DNA of 64,000 nt from Lachnospiraceae bacterium. GTDB lineage: Bacteria; Bacillota; Clostridia; Lachnospirales; Lachnospiraceae. Below are positions 17,192 to 27,100 of the stretch, piece by piece. How positions within the stretch are numbered: the first letter of the stretch is position 1; every line of letters begins with the position of its first letter. The position numbers were made by a program, and so were the translations under genes. Below the pieces are notes generated by a model that saw nothing but the letters and a program-made list of their open reading frames with translations, was not told the origin of the DNA and did no database searches. Location of the stretch: contig LR698958.1 of NCBI GenBank assembly GCA_902381685.1, positions 272,951 through 336,950 on the forward strand, given 5' to 3'.

Positions 17192-19038
17192 GTAGATGAA
17201 TAATCTACTGGAGCAACAGTTCCATTTTTATGTCCTAAAAACAGAAAACGGACTCCGAAGAGTCCGCAATCCATGGTATAATAAGATATGACTAATAAAT
17301 TAAAATACCATAAAAATTATACCGAATTCGGCGAACCTTATCAACTGGTTTTGCCACTAAATTTAGAAGGTTTGATTCCTGATGATGATTCTGTCCGACT
17401 GCTGAGCCACGAACTGGAGGATTTAGATTACAGCTTGCTGTATCAGGCTTACTCTGCCAAAGGCAGAAATCCAGCAGTTGATCCAAAGACCATGTTCAAG
17501 ATTCTTACCTACGCTTATTCTCAAAACATCTATTCTTCGAGAAAAATTGAAACTGCCTGTAAACGGGACATCAACTTTATGTGGCTGCTAGCCGGACAGA
17601 AAGCCCCTGACCACAGTACGATTGCTCGTTTTCGTACCGGTTTTCTTGCAGATGCCTGCGAAAATCTTTTTTACCAAATGGTAAGACGCTTGGAAGAGGC
17701 AGGGGAACTGTCAAAGGAAACAGTATTTATTGACGGAACTAAATTAGAAGCCTGTGCAAATAAATATACCTTTGTCTGGAAAAAATCTGTGGGAAAATGG
17801 GAAGAAAAAATGTTCAGGAAGATACAGGAGGCAATACAGCATCTGAACAGAGAATATATGAAGGATTTTTCGGTTGCTTCGGAAACAAAGACACCGGATT
17901 TACAGAAAATCGTTTGTTTTTTAGAAGAACGCTGTCGAACAGACCACTCCGTTTTTGTTCATGGACGTGGAAAACGGAAAAGCAGAAACCAACGGTATTT
18001 TGAACTTTTTCACAGCTTTCTGGAACGGCAGACCGTTTATGACTGGCATACGGCAAACTTTCAGGGAAGAAACAATTATTGCAAAACAGATCCTGATGCA
18101 ACCTTTATGCACATGAAAGACGACCATATGAGAAATGCACAGTTAAAGCCCGGGTATAATGTACAGATCGCAGTAGACAGTGAATATATCGTGGCAACGG
18201 ATATTTTTCAGGATCGGAATGATGTCTGGACATTAGTTCCGTTCTTAAAGACAATGGAGAGGAACCTGGGGTTCCGTTATCCGAGCGTAACCGCCGATTC
18301 CGGATATGAAAGCGAAGAAGTGTATACTTACCTAAGAAGTGCAAAGCAGAAGCCATACATCAAACCACAGACTTATGAGAAATGGAAGAAGCGAAACTTT
18401 AAGCAGGATATCAGCAAACGGGAAAATATGGGATATGATGAAAAGACGGATACCTACACCTGCCATGCCGGGAAAACGCTATTTCCCATTTTTATGAAAA
18501 AACAGAAAAGCAAGAGCGGTTATGAATCGGAAGTAACCGTTTATGAATGCGAGGATTGTACCGGCTGCCCCTATAAAGAAAAATGTACCAAAGCAAAAGG
18601 GAATAAACGGTTATATGTTTCTAAAAGTTTTCTGGAGAAGCGTCAGGAATCCTATAAAAATATCCTAAGTGAAACAGGGATTAAATACCGCATGAACCGT
18701 TCCATTCAAGTAGAGGGGGCATTTGGGGTTTTGAAGAATGATTATGAATTTCAAAGATTTCTACTCCGTGGAAAAAGCAAGGTAAAACTAGAAATTCTTT
18801 TGCTTTGTATGGGTTATAATATCAATAAACTGCATGCTAAAATCCAAAAGGAGCGTACAGGAAGTTACCTTTTTCTAGTTAAAGAAACTGCCTAAAAAGC
18901 CATAAAACAGAGGCATTATTAAAGTACGCCAAAATCCGGAAGGAATCCTTTTATTTGGGGAATCTTTTCGGATTTTTTGATATGTATAGAGCGAGGGTGC
19001 CGCTCAATCATCTAATTTGATGATTTTGCGACACCCCC
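17177..19038 (+). mobile_element. IS1182-family insertion sequence, intact
   Basis: About 1.86 kb bounded by the imperfect inverted repeats GGGGCTGTTGCAAAA and, at the right end in reverse complement, GGGGGTGTCGCAAAA. It carries one transposase gene. Both ends fold into stem-loops, which may stop readthrough from outside. The flanks are perfect inverted 14-mers rather than a direct repeat, so the target was palindromic, probably the shared terminator of the convergent amidase and zinc-ribbon genes. Confidence 0.88.
17288..18895 (+). CDS. IS1182 family transposase
   Basis: A 535-residue DDE transposase with an N-terminal DUF772-like domain (about 20-125). The catalytic residues are Asp in FIDGTKLEA, Asp in TADSGYESEEVY and Glu in EGAFGVLKNDYEFQRF. 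A Cys-rich patch (CEDCTGCPYKEKC) precedes the last acidic motif. The frame is intact, so the copy may be active. No good ribosome site is seen. A TATAAT-like stretch lies only about 5 bp before the ATG, which would give low or leaderless expression. Confidence 0.93.
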   Translation: MTNKLKYHKNYTEFGEPYQLVLPLNLEGLIPDDDSVRLLSHELEDLDYSLLYQAYSAKGRNPAVDPKTMFKILTYAYSQNIYSSRKIETACKRDINFMWLLAGQKAPDHSTIARFRTGFLADACENLFYQMVRRLEEAGELSKETVFIDGTKLEACANKYTFVWKKSVGKWEEKMFRKIQEAIQHLNREYMKDFSVASETKTPDLQKIVCFLEERCRTDHSVFVHGRGKRKSRNQRYFELFHSFLERQTVYDWHTANFQGRNNYCKTDPDATFMHMKDDHMRNAQLKPGYNVQIAVDSEYIVATDIFQDRNDVWTLVPFLKTMERNLGFRYPSVTADSGYESEEVYTYLRSAKQKPYIKPQTYEKWKKRNFKQDISKRENMGYDEKTDTYTCHAGKTLFPIFMKKQKSKSGYESEVTVYECEDCTGCPYKEKCTKAKGNKRLYVSKSFLEKRQESYKNILSETGIKYRMNRSIQVEGAFGVLKNDYEFQRFLLRGKSKVKLEILLLCMGYNINKLHAKIQKERTGSYLFLVKETA

Positions 19039-19052
19039 TTTTTAATAGATTA
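19024..19052 (-). repeat. Right inverted repeat at the IS1182 element
   Basis: Partner of 17163-17191. The subterminal sequence 18991-19043 forms a stem-loop ending in CCCCCTTTTT, a terminator-like structure. A related hairpin stands alone at 45501-45553. The outer part of this repeat encodes the last four residues and stop of the zinc-ribbon gene. Confidence 0.8.
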
Positions 19053-20277
19053 GATCGTAATATGATATTGGAAGACTTTGTAATTTCCAACCATCTTCTT
19101 CCTTGACATAAGTCACCGTTCCACTGTTTTCTTTTTCTTCTGTTTCCATCTGTTCTGACCAAAAACGCTTATAAGTTGTTTTAATCTTCATCGAAACATC
19201 AAAGGTCAGTTTGTTTTCATAATAATTATTCAATGTCAATTTGACATCAGCTATATTAAAAGACCGGATAACTACTCCCTCCGTATCCATAATTCGGTAG
19301 AGATCTTCATAAGAAGATTTAACGAAAGAACGTTTCATAGCCTCTTCTGAGAATATTTCCTTCATTTTGCTGAAATCTTCTTTGGAAACCGCTGCAGTTA
19401 AAATCTTCTCCAAATCTTTTCCAAACTGTTCAGCCAGTTTTTCTTTTTCTTCTTCCTTCGGAACAAGTTCAATACGCTCACCCAGTGTATTTGAATCTAT
19501 CTGTATGATATCCCGGTATGGTTCCATTCCCTCTTCTGATACTTCCAACTGATACTGTCCCTGAAACAGACTAGGGGCTGTAACTTTTTTCATACCTTCT
19601 CTTCCGGAGGACTTGCTCTCTTTTATTTCCTCGCCGTTTAATTTCACCGTTGCATTTTCAGGAACAGTCAGACTCCAGTCATCTACAACTTCATCTGTAG
19701 GAATAACATTCCATTCATTCCAAAATAGAAACTTCTTCTCACCTTTTACAAGTGAAACTGTTTCGTATTCCTCTTTTCCGCTTCCTGACTCACGATAAGT
19801 TATTCCGCAAGTAACAGAATCGGAGTCTTTCTGCCCTCCATTCTTTTTTGCTGTAACCGATTGATATTTTATCGTCTCATTATCTTGTGAATGTGCGTTT
19901 ACATACATCTGCTTGCTTAACTCTTTTTCATTTCCAAAAGAGTAGTAGTCATATACTTTGCTCCACTCACAGTCGGATTTTGCTTTCCAGTATTCCAGCG
20001 CCGTTGTCTCTGCCGAATATTTTTTATCTAATGAGAAATAGATACCAACCAGCACTGCCACCATAACTAATATTTCTCCGATTAAAAGGAAGTTGATTTT
20101 AGAACCCTTCGGTTTCTTTTCAGGCATCTCCACAATTCTCTCAAACTGTTCATCTGCCTCTTTGACCGCCGCTGCACTGTCAGTCTCTTCCTCTCTATAC
20201 TCCGCCAAGGAAGTACCGCACTCTCCACAAAATAAATCATCATCATTGCACTTCGTTCCACAATTTGGACAAAACAT
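19042..20277 (-). CDS. Zinc-ribbon membrane protein with TcaA/YvbJ-like layout
   Basis: A 411-residue protein. An N-terminal zinc ribbon (CPNC...CGEC, residues 3-20) is followed by a charged linker, one transmembrane helix near 62-82 and a large extracytoplasmic region. The architecture resembles TcaA/YvbJ proteins, whose outer part has NTF2-like and beta-rich domains. Function is not established here. It is third in a cluster with two other membrane proteins (19.0-21.7 kb). Its last codons fall in the IS flank, so a small C-terminal change caused by the insertion cannot be excluded. Confidence 0.75.
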   Translation of the reverse strand: MFCPNCGTKCNDDDLFCGECGTSLAEYREEETDSAAAVKEADEQFERIVEMPEKKPKGSKINFLLIGEILVMVAVLVGIYFSLDKKYSAETTALEYWKAKSDCEWSKVYDYYSFGNEKELSKQMYVNAHSQDNETIKYQSVTAKKNGGQKDSDSVTCGITYRESGSGKEEYETVSLVKGEKKFLFWNEWNVIPTDEVVDDWSLTVPENATVKLNGEEIKESKSSGREGMKKVTAPSLFQGQYQLEVSEEGMEPYRDIIQIDSNTLGERIELVPKEEEKEKLAEQFGKDLEKILTAAVSKEDFSKMKEIFSEEAMKRSFVKSSYEDLYRIMDTEGVVIRSFNIADVKLTLNNYYENKLTFDVSMKIKTTYKRFWSEQMETEEKENSGTVTYVKEEDGWKLQSLPISYYDLIY

Positions 20278-20288
20278 CTCTTCACCCC

Positions 20289-20843
20289 CTACGACCAGCC
20301 TTTCGCATCTGAATATGCCTGCAATTTTTCCACATTTTTCTTTTCAATTTCTGAAAAACCTGCACTAACTTTATTCATATCCGGCTCTTTTGTCATATTC
20401 TTATACCAGTCAAACTGATTAAAATGATTTATGTATTCTTCCGATGTGAACTGATAACCATGTCGGGCATAAATTTCATTGATTGCCAGTCTCAGCGTCT
20501 GTTTATCATTCACTTTCTCATTAATCATCTCATCTGTAAGCAATGTTTTATCACTGTCAGGAAATACCAGTTCCGACTGTGGTTCCGTAACATTTTTCTC
20601 TGTCGGACTATCCGCAGCGGTAATTTTCTTTCCATCAAACGCAATCTGTTTATCCGCTTTATATTCTTTTGTCTCGTCCACTTCCTCATATCTTGAAGCA
20701 TTTGGCTTAAAATCTGAGTTCCAATTTGCTTTGACTGATTTTCCCTCGTTTCCCGCTATAAAAAAAGTGAGTACAAGTGCAACTATGAGTAGTACATCTA
20801 CGATGCCAAGCAAAATGGCAACTATTTTTTTCTTTCCTCCCAT
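20289..20843 (-). CDS. YARHG-domain membrane protein
   Basis: A 184-residue protein with one N-terminal membrane helix (about 7-28), a disordered polar stretch and a C-terminal YARHG domain. The naming motif EIYARHGYQF is near 126-135. YARHG is a small extracellular domain found in many Firmicutes surface proteins; its ligand is unknown. It lies between two zinc-ribbon membrane proteins, 11 and 26 bp from its neighbours. Confidence 0.8.
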   Translation of the reverse strand: MGGKKKIVAILLGIVDVLLIVALVLTFFIAGNEGKSVKANWNSDFKPNASRYEEVDETKEYKADKQIAFDGKKITAADSPTEKNVTEPQSELVFPDSDKTLLTDEMINEKVNDKQTLRLAINEIYARHGYQFTSEEYINHFNQFDWYKNMTKEPDMNKVSAGFSEIEKKNVEKLQAYSDAKGWS

Positions 20844-20869
20844 ATGTCAACTCCTCGTTCTAAAAAATG

Positions 20870-21745
20870 CTAAAAGTTTAATAAACCACCCATCAAAGTT
20901 CCCAATATACTTGATAAAACTTCTTTTCCACACAGATAAATCACAATGTAAGAAATAACCGCCATAATTACTTTTGCAATAAAATATGCGTAAACTTTGC
21001 GGTCCTCACTTGTCTGTACAAGTACACGATAACTTCCAAATTCAACTATTGGTAATAAAATTGATGTCAACGCTATAATAATAATTCCGAAATTGGCTGA
21101 TATAAAACATACAATTCCTGCCACAATATAAATCAATGTTTCATATAGCGCTCTTGTCCCTACAACCGAGAACATTGCACTCTGCTCCGTCACACCATTC
21201 AGCACACCTGAAAATACTTTTAACATTAACGCTTCAAGGCAATCTGCTCCAAGTGTCAAAAGAATTGCCATGATAATAATGGTTACTGTTGGTATCTCCA
21301 CAAACCCGCCTAATGCCGAATCCATTTTTGCAAGCATAATAATTGTAAAAATAAGAACTACCGCTGCTTTGATTGCTATAAATTCAATCCCCGGTATACT
21401 CGATTTTCCGTCTGCAATTTTCTTTGTCTCGGTAACAGGGTGCTTCAGAAGCGGAATAATCTTAGCAAATACATTTTTCGTCTCATTCACGACAATTGTA
21501 CTCTTCTGGCTAATCCATTCTGCTTCTTTTGTCTTCTCGCTCGTCTGACTTACTGTTTCATTTTGTGTCTGATTTGCTGTCTGTTGTCCTCCGTCCCATC
21601 TTTCCGGCTGAGGTTCGGTTGTCTGTGATTCAACCTCATTTGCTGCCACTTTCTGAGGTTCTGAATAATTATTATTCTCTTGCTGACAAGTACAAACTTC
21701 GCCCTCTTCTAATTTTCTTCCACATTTCGTACAAAATTTTGCCAT
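20870..21745 (-). CDS. Zinc-ribbon multi-pass membrane protein
   Basis: A 291-residue protein. It begins with a short zinc ribbon (CTKCGRK...CTC, residues 5-20), then a Gln/Thr-rich linker to about 90. Four to five hydrophobic segments follow, resembling a Yip1-like membrane domain. It is the first gene of the three-gene zinc-ribbon operon. GAGGAGG is close to the ATG and a consensus promoter is at 21780-21808. Confidence 0.75.
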   Translation of the reverse strand: MAKFCTKCGRKLEEGEVCTCQQENNNYSEPQKVAANEVESQTTEPQPERWDGGQQTANQTQNETVSQTSEKTKEAEWISQKSTIVVNETKNVFAKIIPLLKHPVTETKKIADGKSSIPGIEFIAIKAAVVLIFTIIMLAKMDSALGGFVEIPTVTIIIMAILLTLGADCLEALMLKVFSGVLNGVTEQSAMFSVVGTRALYETLIYIVAGIVCFISANFGIIIIALTSILLPIVEFGSYRVLVQTSEDRKVYAYFIAKVIMAVISYIVIYLCGKEVLSSILGTLMGGLLNF

Positions 21746-21779
21746 ACTACTTCCTCCTCATAAGTTATATTTTTTATTA

Positions 21780-21808
21780 ATTATATTGTTTTTGTCGATT
21801 AATGTCAA
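21780..21808 (-). promoter_or_regulatory. Consensus sigma-A promoter of the zinc-ribbon operon
   Basis: On the minus strand TTGACA (21803-21808), a 17-bp spacer and TATAAT (21780-21785) match the consensus at all 12 positions. They lie about 35 bp before the start codon. Confidence 0.85.
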
Positions 21809-21872
21809 TTTTTATGACTTATTTTTTACATTTTCAGTAATATTAACCAAAGTAATTCGTAGGGATATAGCA

Positions 21873-21915
21873 AAAGGCGTTGAAATAATTCACATGAATT
21901 TCTTTCAACGCCTTT
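21873..21915 (-). terminator. htpG terminator
   Basis: A 13-bp stem AAAGGCGTTGAAA/TTTCAACGCCTTT with a 17-nt loop lies 20 bp past the htpG stop. The U tract is carried by the 3' arm. Confidence 0.75.
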
Positions 21916-21934
21916 AAATATTCAACTTATTCTA

Positions 21935-23965
21935 TTATTTTGCCAACAACATCATAATCTCATTACTTCTGTTGATAAACGCCGTCATCTCTTCAGGATT
22001 CAACGGTTTGTTGCTTAACATCGCCAAATCATACAACTGCTGACAGAACATCTGTGTATGTTCACCGTCTTTATTCTCCAATACATACTGTACTAACGGG
22101 TGGTTCGCATTTAACACAAGTGTTACGTCTGTTCCGAACATAGACGGATCCATACCGTACATATTGTACATTCTCATCATTTCCTGCATACGTCTAGATT
22201 CTTCTGATAATGTAACCATCGCCGCTACATTTTCATGTTTCAGTTTTTCCACTTTTACTGACAATTTATCATTTGATAACGCTTTTCTAAAGACTTCCGT
22301 CAATGTCTCTTTCTTTTCTTCCAATACTTTTGCATCTTCTTCTGAAACTTCTTCCTTAAGTCCTTCTGTTAAGTCCGCATCAATACGCTGGAATTTTACG
22401 TTTTCATTTCTCTGTTCCAACTGTGAAATAAACGCAGAATCAATGTTATGTGTGAGAAGCACCGCGTCCATTCCTTCTTTTTTGAACATGTTAATGTACT
22501 GGCTCTGCTGCTGCTCATCAGTCACATAATAAATTGTTGTTTTTTCCTTTTCTTCAGACTTCTCCTCAGCATTTTCTTGTTTTTCCGTTTCCGGAACAAG
22601 GTCTTTCAACGTCATATATTTATGTTCTAAGTTCTTAAACAGAATGTAGTCGCTCATTTTGTCGCAGAATTTTTCGTCTTTTAAGCAGCCAAATTTGATA
22701 AACGGACTGATGTCGTCCCAATATTTCTCATAGGATTCCCTGTCTGTCTTGCACATTCCCGATAACTTATCAGCCACTTTTTTAGAAATATAGTCTGCGA
22801 TTTTATTGACAAATCCGTCATTCTGCAATGCACTTCTTGATACATTTAACGGTAAGTCAGGACAATCGATTACACCTTTTAATAACATAAGGAATTCAGG
22901 AATAACTTCCTTAATATTATCCGCAATAAATACCTGATTGTTGTACAGTTTGATTGTACCCTCTATAGATTCATATTCTGTATTGATTTTCGGGAAATAT
23001 AAAATTCCTTTTAGATTAAATGGATAATCCATGTTTAAATGAATCCAAAACAATGGTTCTTTGTAATCCATAAAGACTTTTCTGTAGAAATCAATATATT
23101 CTTCTTTTGTACACTCATTTGGGTGTTTACTCCAAAGTGGTGTTGTATCACTTAAAGATACCGGACGTTTGTTGATTTTCACCTTGTCAACAGCAGGAGA
23201 AACTTCTACCATCTCTTTTTCGCCGTTTTCATTCTCTTTTTCTTCCATCTTCGCTTCTTCATGGATATGTTCAACAACTACATCGTCTTCGCGAAGTTCG
23301 GATTCTAAAATCGTTTCATATTCCTGTTCCGCATTTTCTTTAGATAAGAAAATTTCAACCGGCATAAAGGAACAATATTTTTCAATTACTTCTCTTACAC
23401 GGTATTCATTAGAAAATGCTACACTATCTTCATTTAAGAAAAGAGTGATTTCTGTTCCTACTGTGTCCTTTGTTCCCTCTTCCATATCATATTCTGTTCC
23501 GCCATCACAAGTCCAGTGTACAGATGTTGCACCTTCTTTGTAAGAAAGTGTGTCAATATGTACTTCGTCCGCAACCATAAATGCAGAATAAAATCCTAAA
23601 CCGAAGTGACCTATCATATCATCTTCTGTTGTTTTGTCTTTATATTTTTCAAGAAATTCTGTTGCTCCTGAAAAAGCAATCTGTGTAATATACTCTTCCA
23701 CTTCATCTGCTGTCATACCAATACCGGTATCAATGAATTTCAATGTCTTCTCTTCCGGATTCACAACAACCTCTATTTTCGCTTTATAGTCTTCCGGAAT
23801 AGAGTATTCTCCCATCATATCCAGTTTTTTCAATTTTGTGATTGCATCACAACCGTTTGAAATTAACTCACGAACAAAAATATCGTGGTCAGAATACATC
23901 CATTTTTTAATAATCGGGAAAATATTTTCACTGTTGATAGAAAGATTTCCGTGTTTTGCTCCCAT
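21935..23965 (-). CDS. htpG: Molecular chaperone HtpG (Hsp90)
   Basis: A 676-residue ATP-dependent chaperone. The N-terminal GHKL ATPase domain shows the family motifs ELISNGCDA, DTGIGMT and IGHFGLGFYS. The middle domain includes PLNVSRSALQ. The protein is longer than E. coli HtpG because of an acidic, Glu-rich insertion around 215-260, in the position of the charged linker of eukaryotic Hsp90. AAGGAG lies 9 bp before the ATG. It is a single-gene unit with a near-consensus promoter and a perfect CIRCE element upstream, which implies HrcA control. Confidence 0.96.
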   Translation of the reverse strand: MGAKHGNLSINSENIFPIIKKWMYSDHDIFVRELISNGCDAITKLKKLDMMGEYSIPEDYKAKIEVVVNPEEKTLKFIDTGIGMTADEVEEYITQIAFSGATEFLEKYKDKTTEDDMIGHFGLGFYSAFMVADEVHIDTLSYKEGATSVHWTCDGGTEYDMEEGTKDTVGTEITLFLNEDSVAFSNEYRVREVIEKYCSFMPVEIFLSKENAEQEYETILESELREDDVVVEHIHEEAKMEEKENENGEKEMVEVSPAVDKVKINKRPVSLSDTTPLWSKHPNECTKEEYIDFYRKVFMDYKEPLFWIHLNMDYPFNLKGILYFPKINTEYESIEGTIKLYNNQVFIADNIKEVIPEFLMLLKGVIDCPDLPLNVSRSALQNDGFVNKIADYISKKVADKLSGMCKTDRESYEKYWDDISPFIKFGCLKDEKFCDKMSDYILFKNLEHKYMTLKDLVPETEKQENAEEKSEEKEKTTIYYVTDEQQQSQYINMFKKEGMDAVLLTHNIDSAFISQLEQRNENVKFQRIDADLTEGLKEEVSEEDAKVLEEKKETLTEVFRKALSNDKLSVKVEKLKHENVAAMVTLSEESRRMQEMMRMYNMYGMDPSMFGTDVTLVLNANHPLVQYVLENKDGEHTQMFCQQLYDLAMLSNKPLNPEEMTAFINRSNEIMMLLAK

Positions 23966-24002
23966 TTATAACAACTCCTTTTTCTTTTATTGCCTAACAG
24001 AT

Positions 24003-24031
24003 ATATTAATACCCTTATTTTTAAATGTCAA
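24003..24031 (-). promoter_or_regulatory. htpG promoter
   Basis: On the minus strand TTGACA (24026-24031), 17 bp and TAATAT (24003-24008). The start codon is 38 bp downstream of the -10. Confidence 0.85.
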
Positions 24032-24038
24032 TAGAAAA

Positions 24039-24065
24039 TTAGCACTCATTCTAAATGAGTGCTAA
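24039..24065. promoter_or_regulatory. CIRCE element (HrcA operator)
   Basis: TTAGCACTC, nine bases, then GAGTGCTAA: an exact match to the CIRCE consensus. It lies 7 bp upstream of the htpG -35, not between promoter and gene as is usual. HrcA repression of htpG is inferred. hrcA itself is not in the window. Confidence 0.93.
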
Positions 24066-24106
24066 TAAAATTATAAAGAGTATAAAGTTTTTCTAAATTG
24101 TACTTT

Positions 24107-27100
24107 CTATTCCACACTTTTTAATGATTCCACCATATTAATTTTCTTCAATTTGTAATACATTACCCAGTTTACAAAAATTGAAAATCCGAATGTGAAT
24201 AAAAGTGCAATCACATAACTTACGAAGTCTATATTTCTTCCAAACATTACATCATCAATTTCTACGGTCACAATAACAAACCGATGCAGTAAATATCCCA
24301 TACCACACCCCGCAATCGAGCCAATCAGAGTCAGCAGAATATTTTCTCTGTAAACATAAGCCGCCACTTCTCCGTCATAGAAACCAAGCACTTTAATCGT
24401 TGCAAGTTCTCTCTTTCGCTCTGTAATGTTAATATTATTCAAATTATACAGAACAACAAACGCAAGCATTCCCGCCGCCACAATGAGAACAACAATAACA
24501 CTGTTTAAAGTTTTTAACATATCGTCAATTCGCGTCTGGAGGTTGTCTGTATACTGCATATTCATTACCGCTTTTGTCTCCAGCATATCCTCACCTATCT
24601 GTAATGTTGTTTTCTCAGCTGCATTTTTTAACTTGTAAAGTTCACTGTTAAATGAAGGACTTTCTCCATACATTTTTTCATACATACCTTTTGTCAGATA
24701 AATGTAATGCCCCATATAATTTTCACATATCGCCGTAACAGTAACTTCTTTTTTCCTGCCGTCCTCATCTTTGATATAGACTTTATCACCTTTTTTTACA
24801 TCTAATGTCTTTGCCATTTTTTCAGTTAAAACCGCGCCTGTTTCCGTAAGTTTATATTCTTCATCTGTCTTTCTGTCTTTCAAGGTCACAAATTTATCAA
24901 ATTCCTTTGTATCTGACGGAACATACATATATACGTCCTTTTCCGTACTTCCTTTTCCCACTTTGATATTTTTCATGTAAATCTGTAAGGAATCCTTTAT
25001 TTCACTTTGCGTTTCCTTATAAGTTTCCAACGCCTTTTTCTCTTCATCTGAGGCATCTTCATTTAACAGTGACTGTAGATTGTACTTCTGTATCTCCCCA
25101 TATTGAATGACACTGATACTGAAAATGGAATCCTTCAGTCCGTACCCAACCAAGATAAGCGCCATACAGCCGCCAATTCCAAATATGGTCATGAAAAATC
25201 TTTTCTTGTAGCGAATGAGATTACGGATAGTAGATTTCCATATAAAACTAAGTCGTTTCCAGATAAACGGAATTTTTTCTAAAAATACTCTTTTTCCCTG
25301 CTTTGGTGACGGCGGTCTCATAAGCACTGCCGGGTGCTCCGCCATTTCTTTATAACAGGCAAGTATCGTCGCAAACATTGTACAGGCAACCGCTGCCACC
25401 GTTGCCATAACGGCATATTTCACATTATACGGAATAACGATATTCGGCATATGTACATACATAATCTGATATGCAAAAACAATCACATACGGATATAGTT
25501 TTTCTCCGATCAGAACACCTGCGATACTTCCTCCCACTGTGGCAATTAACGCATAGTTAATGTATTTTCCCGCAATCGAAAGACGGCTGTACCCCAGCGC
25601 TTTCATCGTTCCTATCTGTGTTCGCTGCTCTTCAACCATACGGGTCATCGTTGTCAGACTGATTAAAGTTGCCACAAGGAAAAAGATAAGCGGAAATACT
25701 TTACCAATCGCCTTAATTCTCTCCGCATTGTCTCCATAACCGCTGTATTCCGGAAATACTTCCCTGTTATTTACATACCATTTTGGCTTTCCAATCGTTC
25801 CGATTTCTTTTTTCGCGTCTGCGATTTTCTTTTCGCCATCGGAAATCTTTGCGTCCGCCTCTTTTTTTGCCGCGAGATATTCTTCCTTTCCTTTAGCCAG
25901 ATCTTTCTCACTTTTTTTGATTGCCTCTTCTGCTTTTTTGAATTCCTTCTCTTTTGAAGTCAGTTCTGTTTTCCCCTGCTGCAGTTGTTTTTCCCCATCA
26001 GCAATCTGCTTTCCGGCTTTTTTCAACATCTCTTCATTGTGTGCAATTTCCTTTTTCGCCTGATTGATTGCTGTCTGACCTGCAGAAAGTTTCGCCTCTA
26101 TTTCCTGCAACTGTCCTTTTAATGCGGATACCTGCCCTTCCATTTTCTGAATGGCATTTGCTATAACAGCCTGCTTCTTTTTCAGTTCCTCTATCTGTGC
26201 CTTTTCTTCCGGAATATCCGGATTCAGACTTTCTATTTGTTTTTGAATGATATTGTACTGCACCCTCTGCTCCGCAAGTGTTTTTTCCAGTGTCTTTATC
26301 GTACCCTGCAGTGTCTGTATTCCCTTCTGCGCTTCCGCATATTGCTTCTGAAACTCTTTTTCCTTCGCCTCTAAAGTTTCCTTTCCCCGTTGTAATTGAC
26401 TTATCCCTGTCTCATACTCTTTCTTTGCCTGCAAAAGTTCTTTCTCTTTCCCGGAAAGTTTACTTTTTGCTTCTGAAATTGCTTTTTGCCCATCGGAAAG
26501 TTGCTTTTTCCCTTCAGTCAGTTTTTTTTCACCGTCAGATATTGTCTTCTGCGCCGAATCCAATTCCTCTTTCGCCGTCTGTTTTGCCTTATTCAACTCT
26601 GTTTCTGACTTTGAAATCTTATCCTGTGCTTCCGATACAATCTCTTGTTGTCTTCTCCGGCATTGAACATCTTCTATTTCCTTGATTTTCTCTGACACTT
26701 TCTCTACTTTGGAATCATATTCTCCGGTAAATGCTGTCTCCTGTTTCGCACCTTCCACTTCTATCAGACCTTCGGTGTACACCTCCGTCAAAAATGTCTC
26801 AGGAGTTACTACAATAAATCCGCTGACTTCTCCCGTACCAATCGTGCTGCTTCCCCTTTCAAAGGAAATGTAACACGGACTGCTCCCGGCTCCCACAATC
26901 CTGTAAGATGAATGTTTAAGCGTTTTATCTAACCCTTCTTCCGTTCCCGATTCCAGTTGCACCGTATCTCCCACTTTATATCCTGCCATTTTCATAAAAT
27001 CAATGTCCATAAAACATTCATTGTCTTTCTTAGGCATTCTTCCTTCCAACACATCTGGCTGATTCATTGTGGGAAGATCCGACATAACATGTACTACCTT

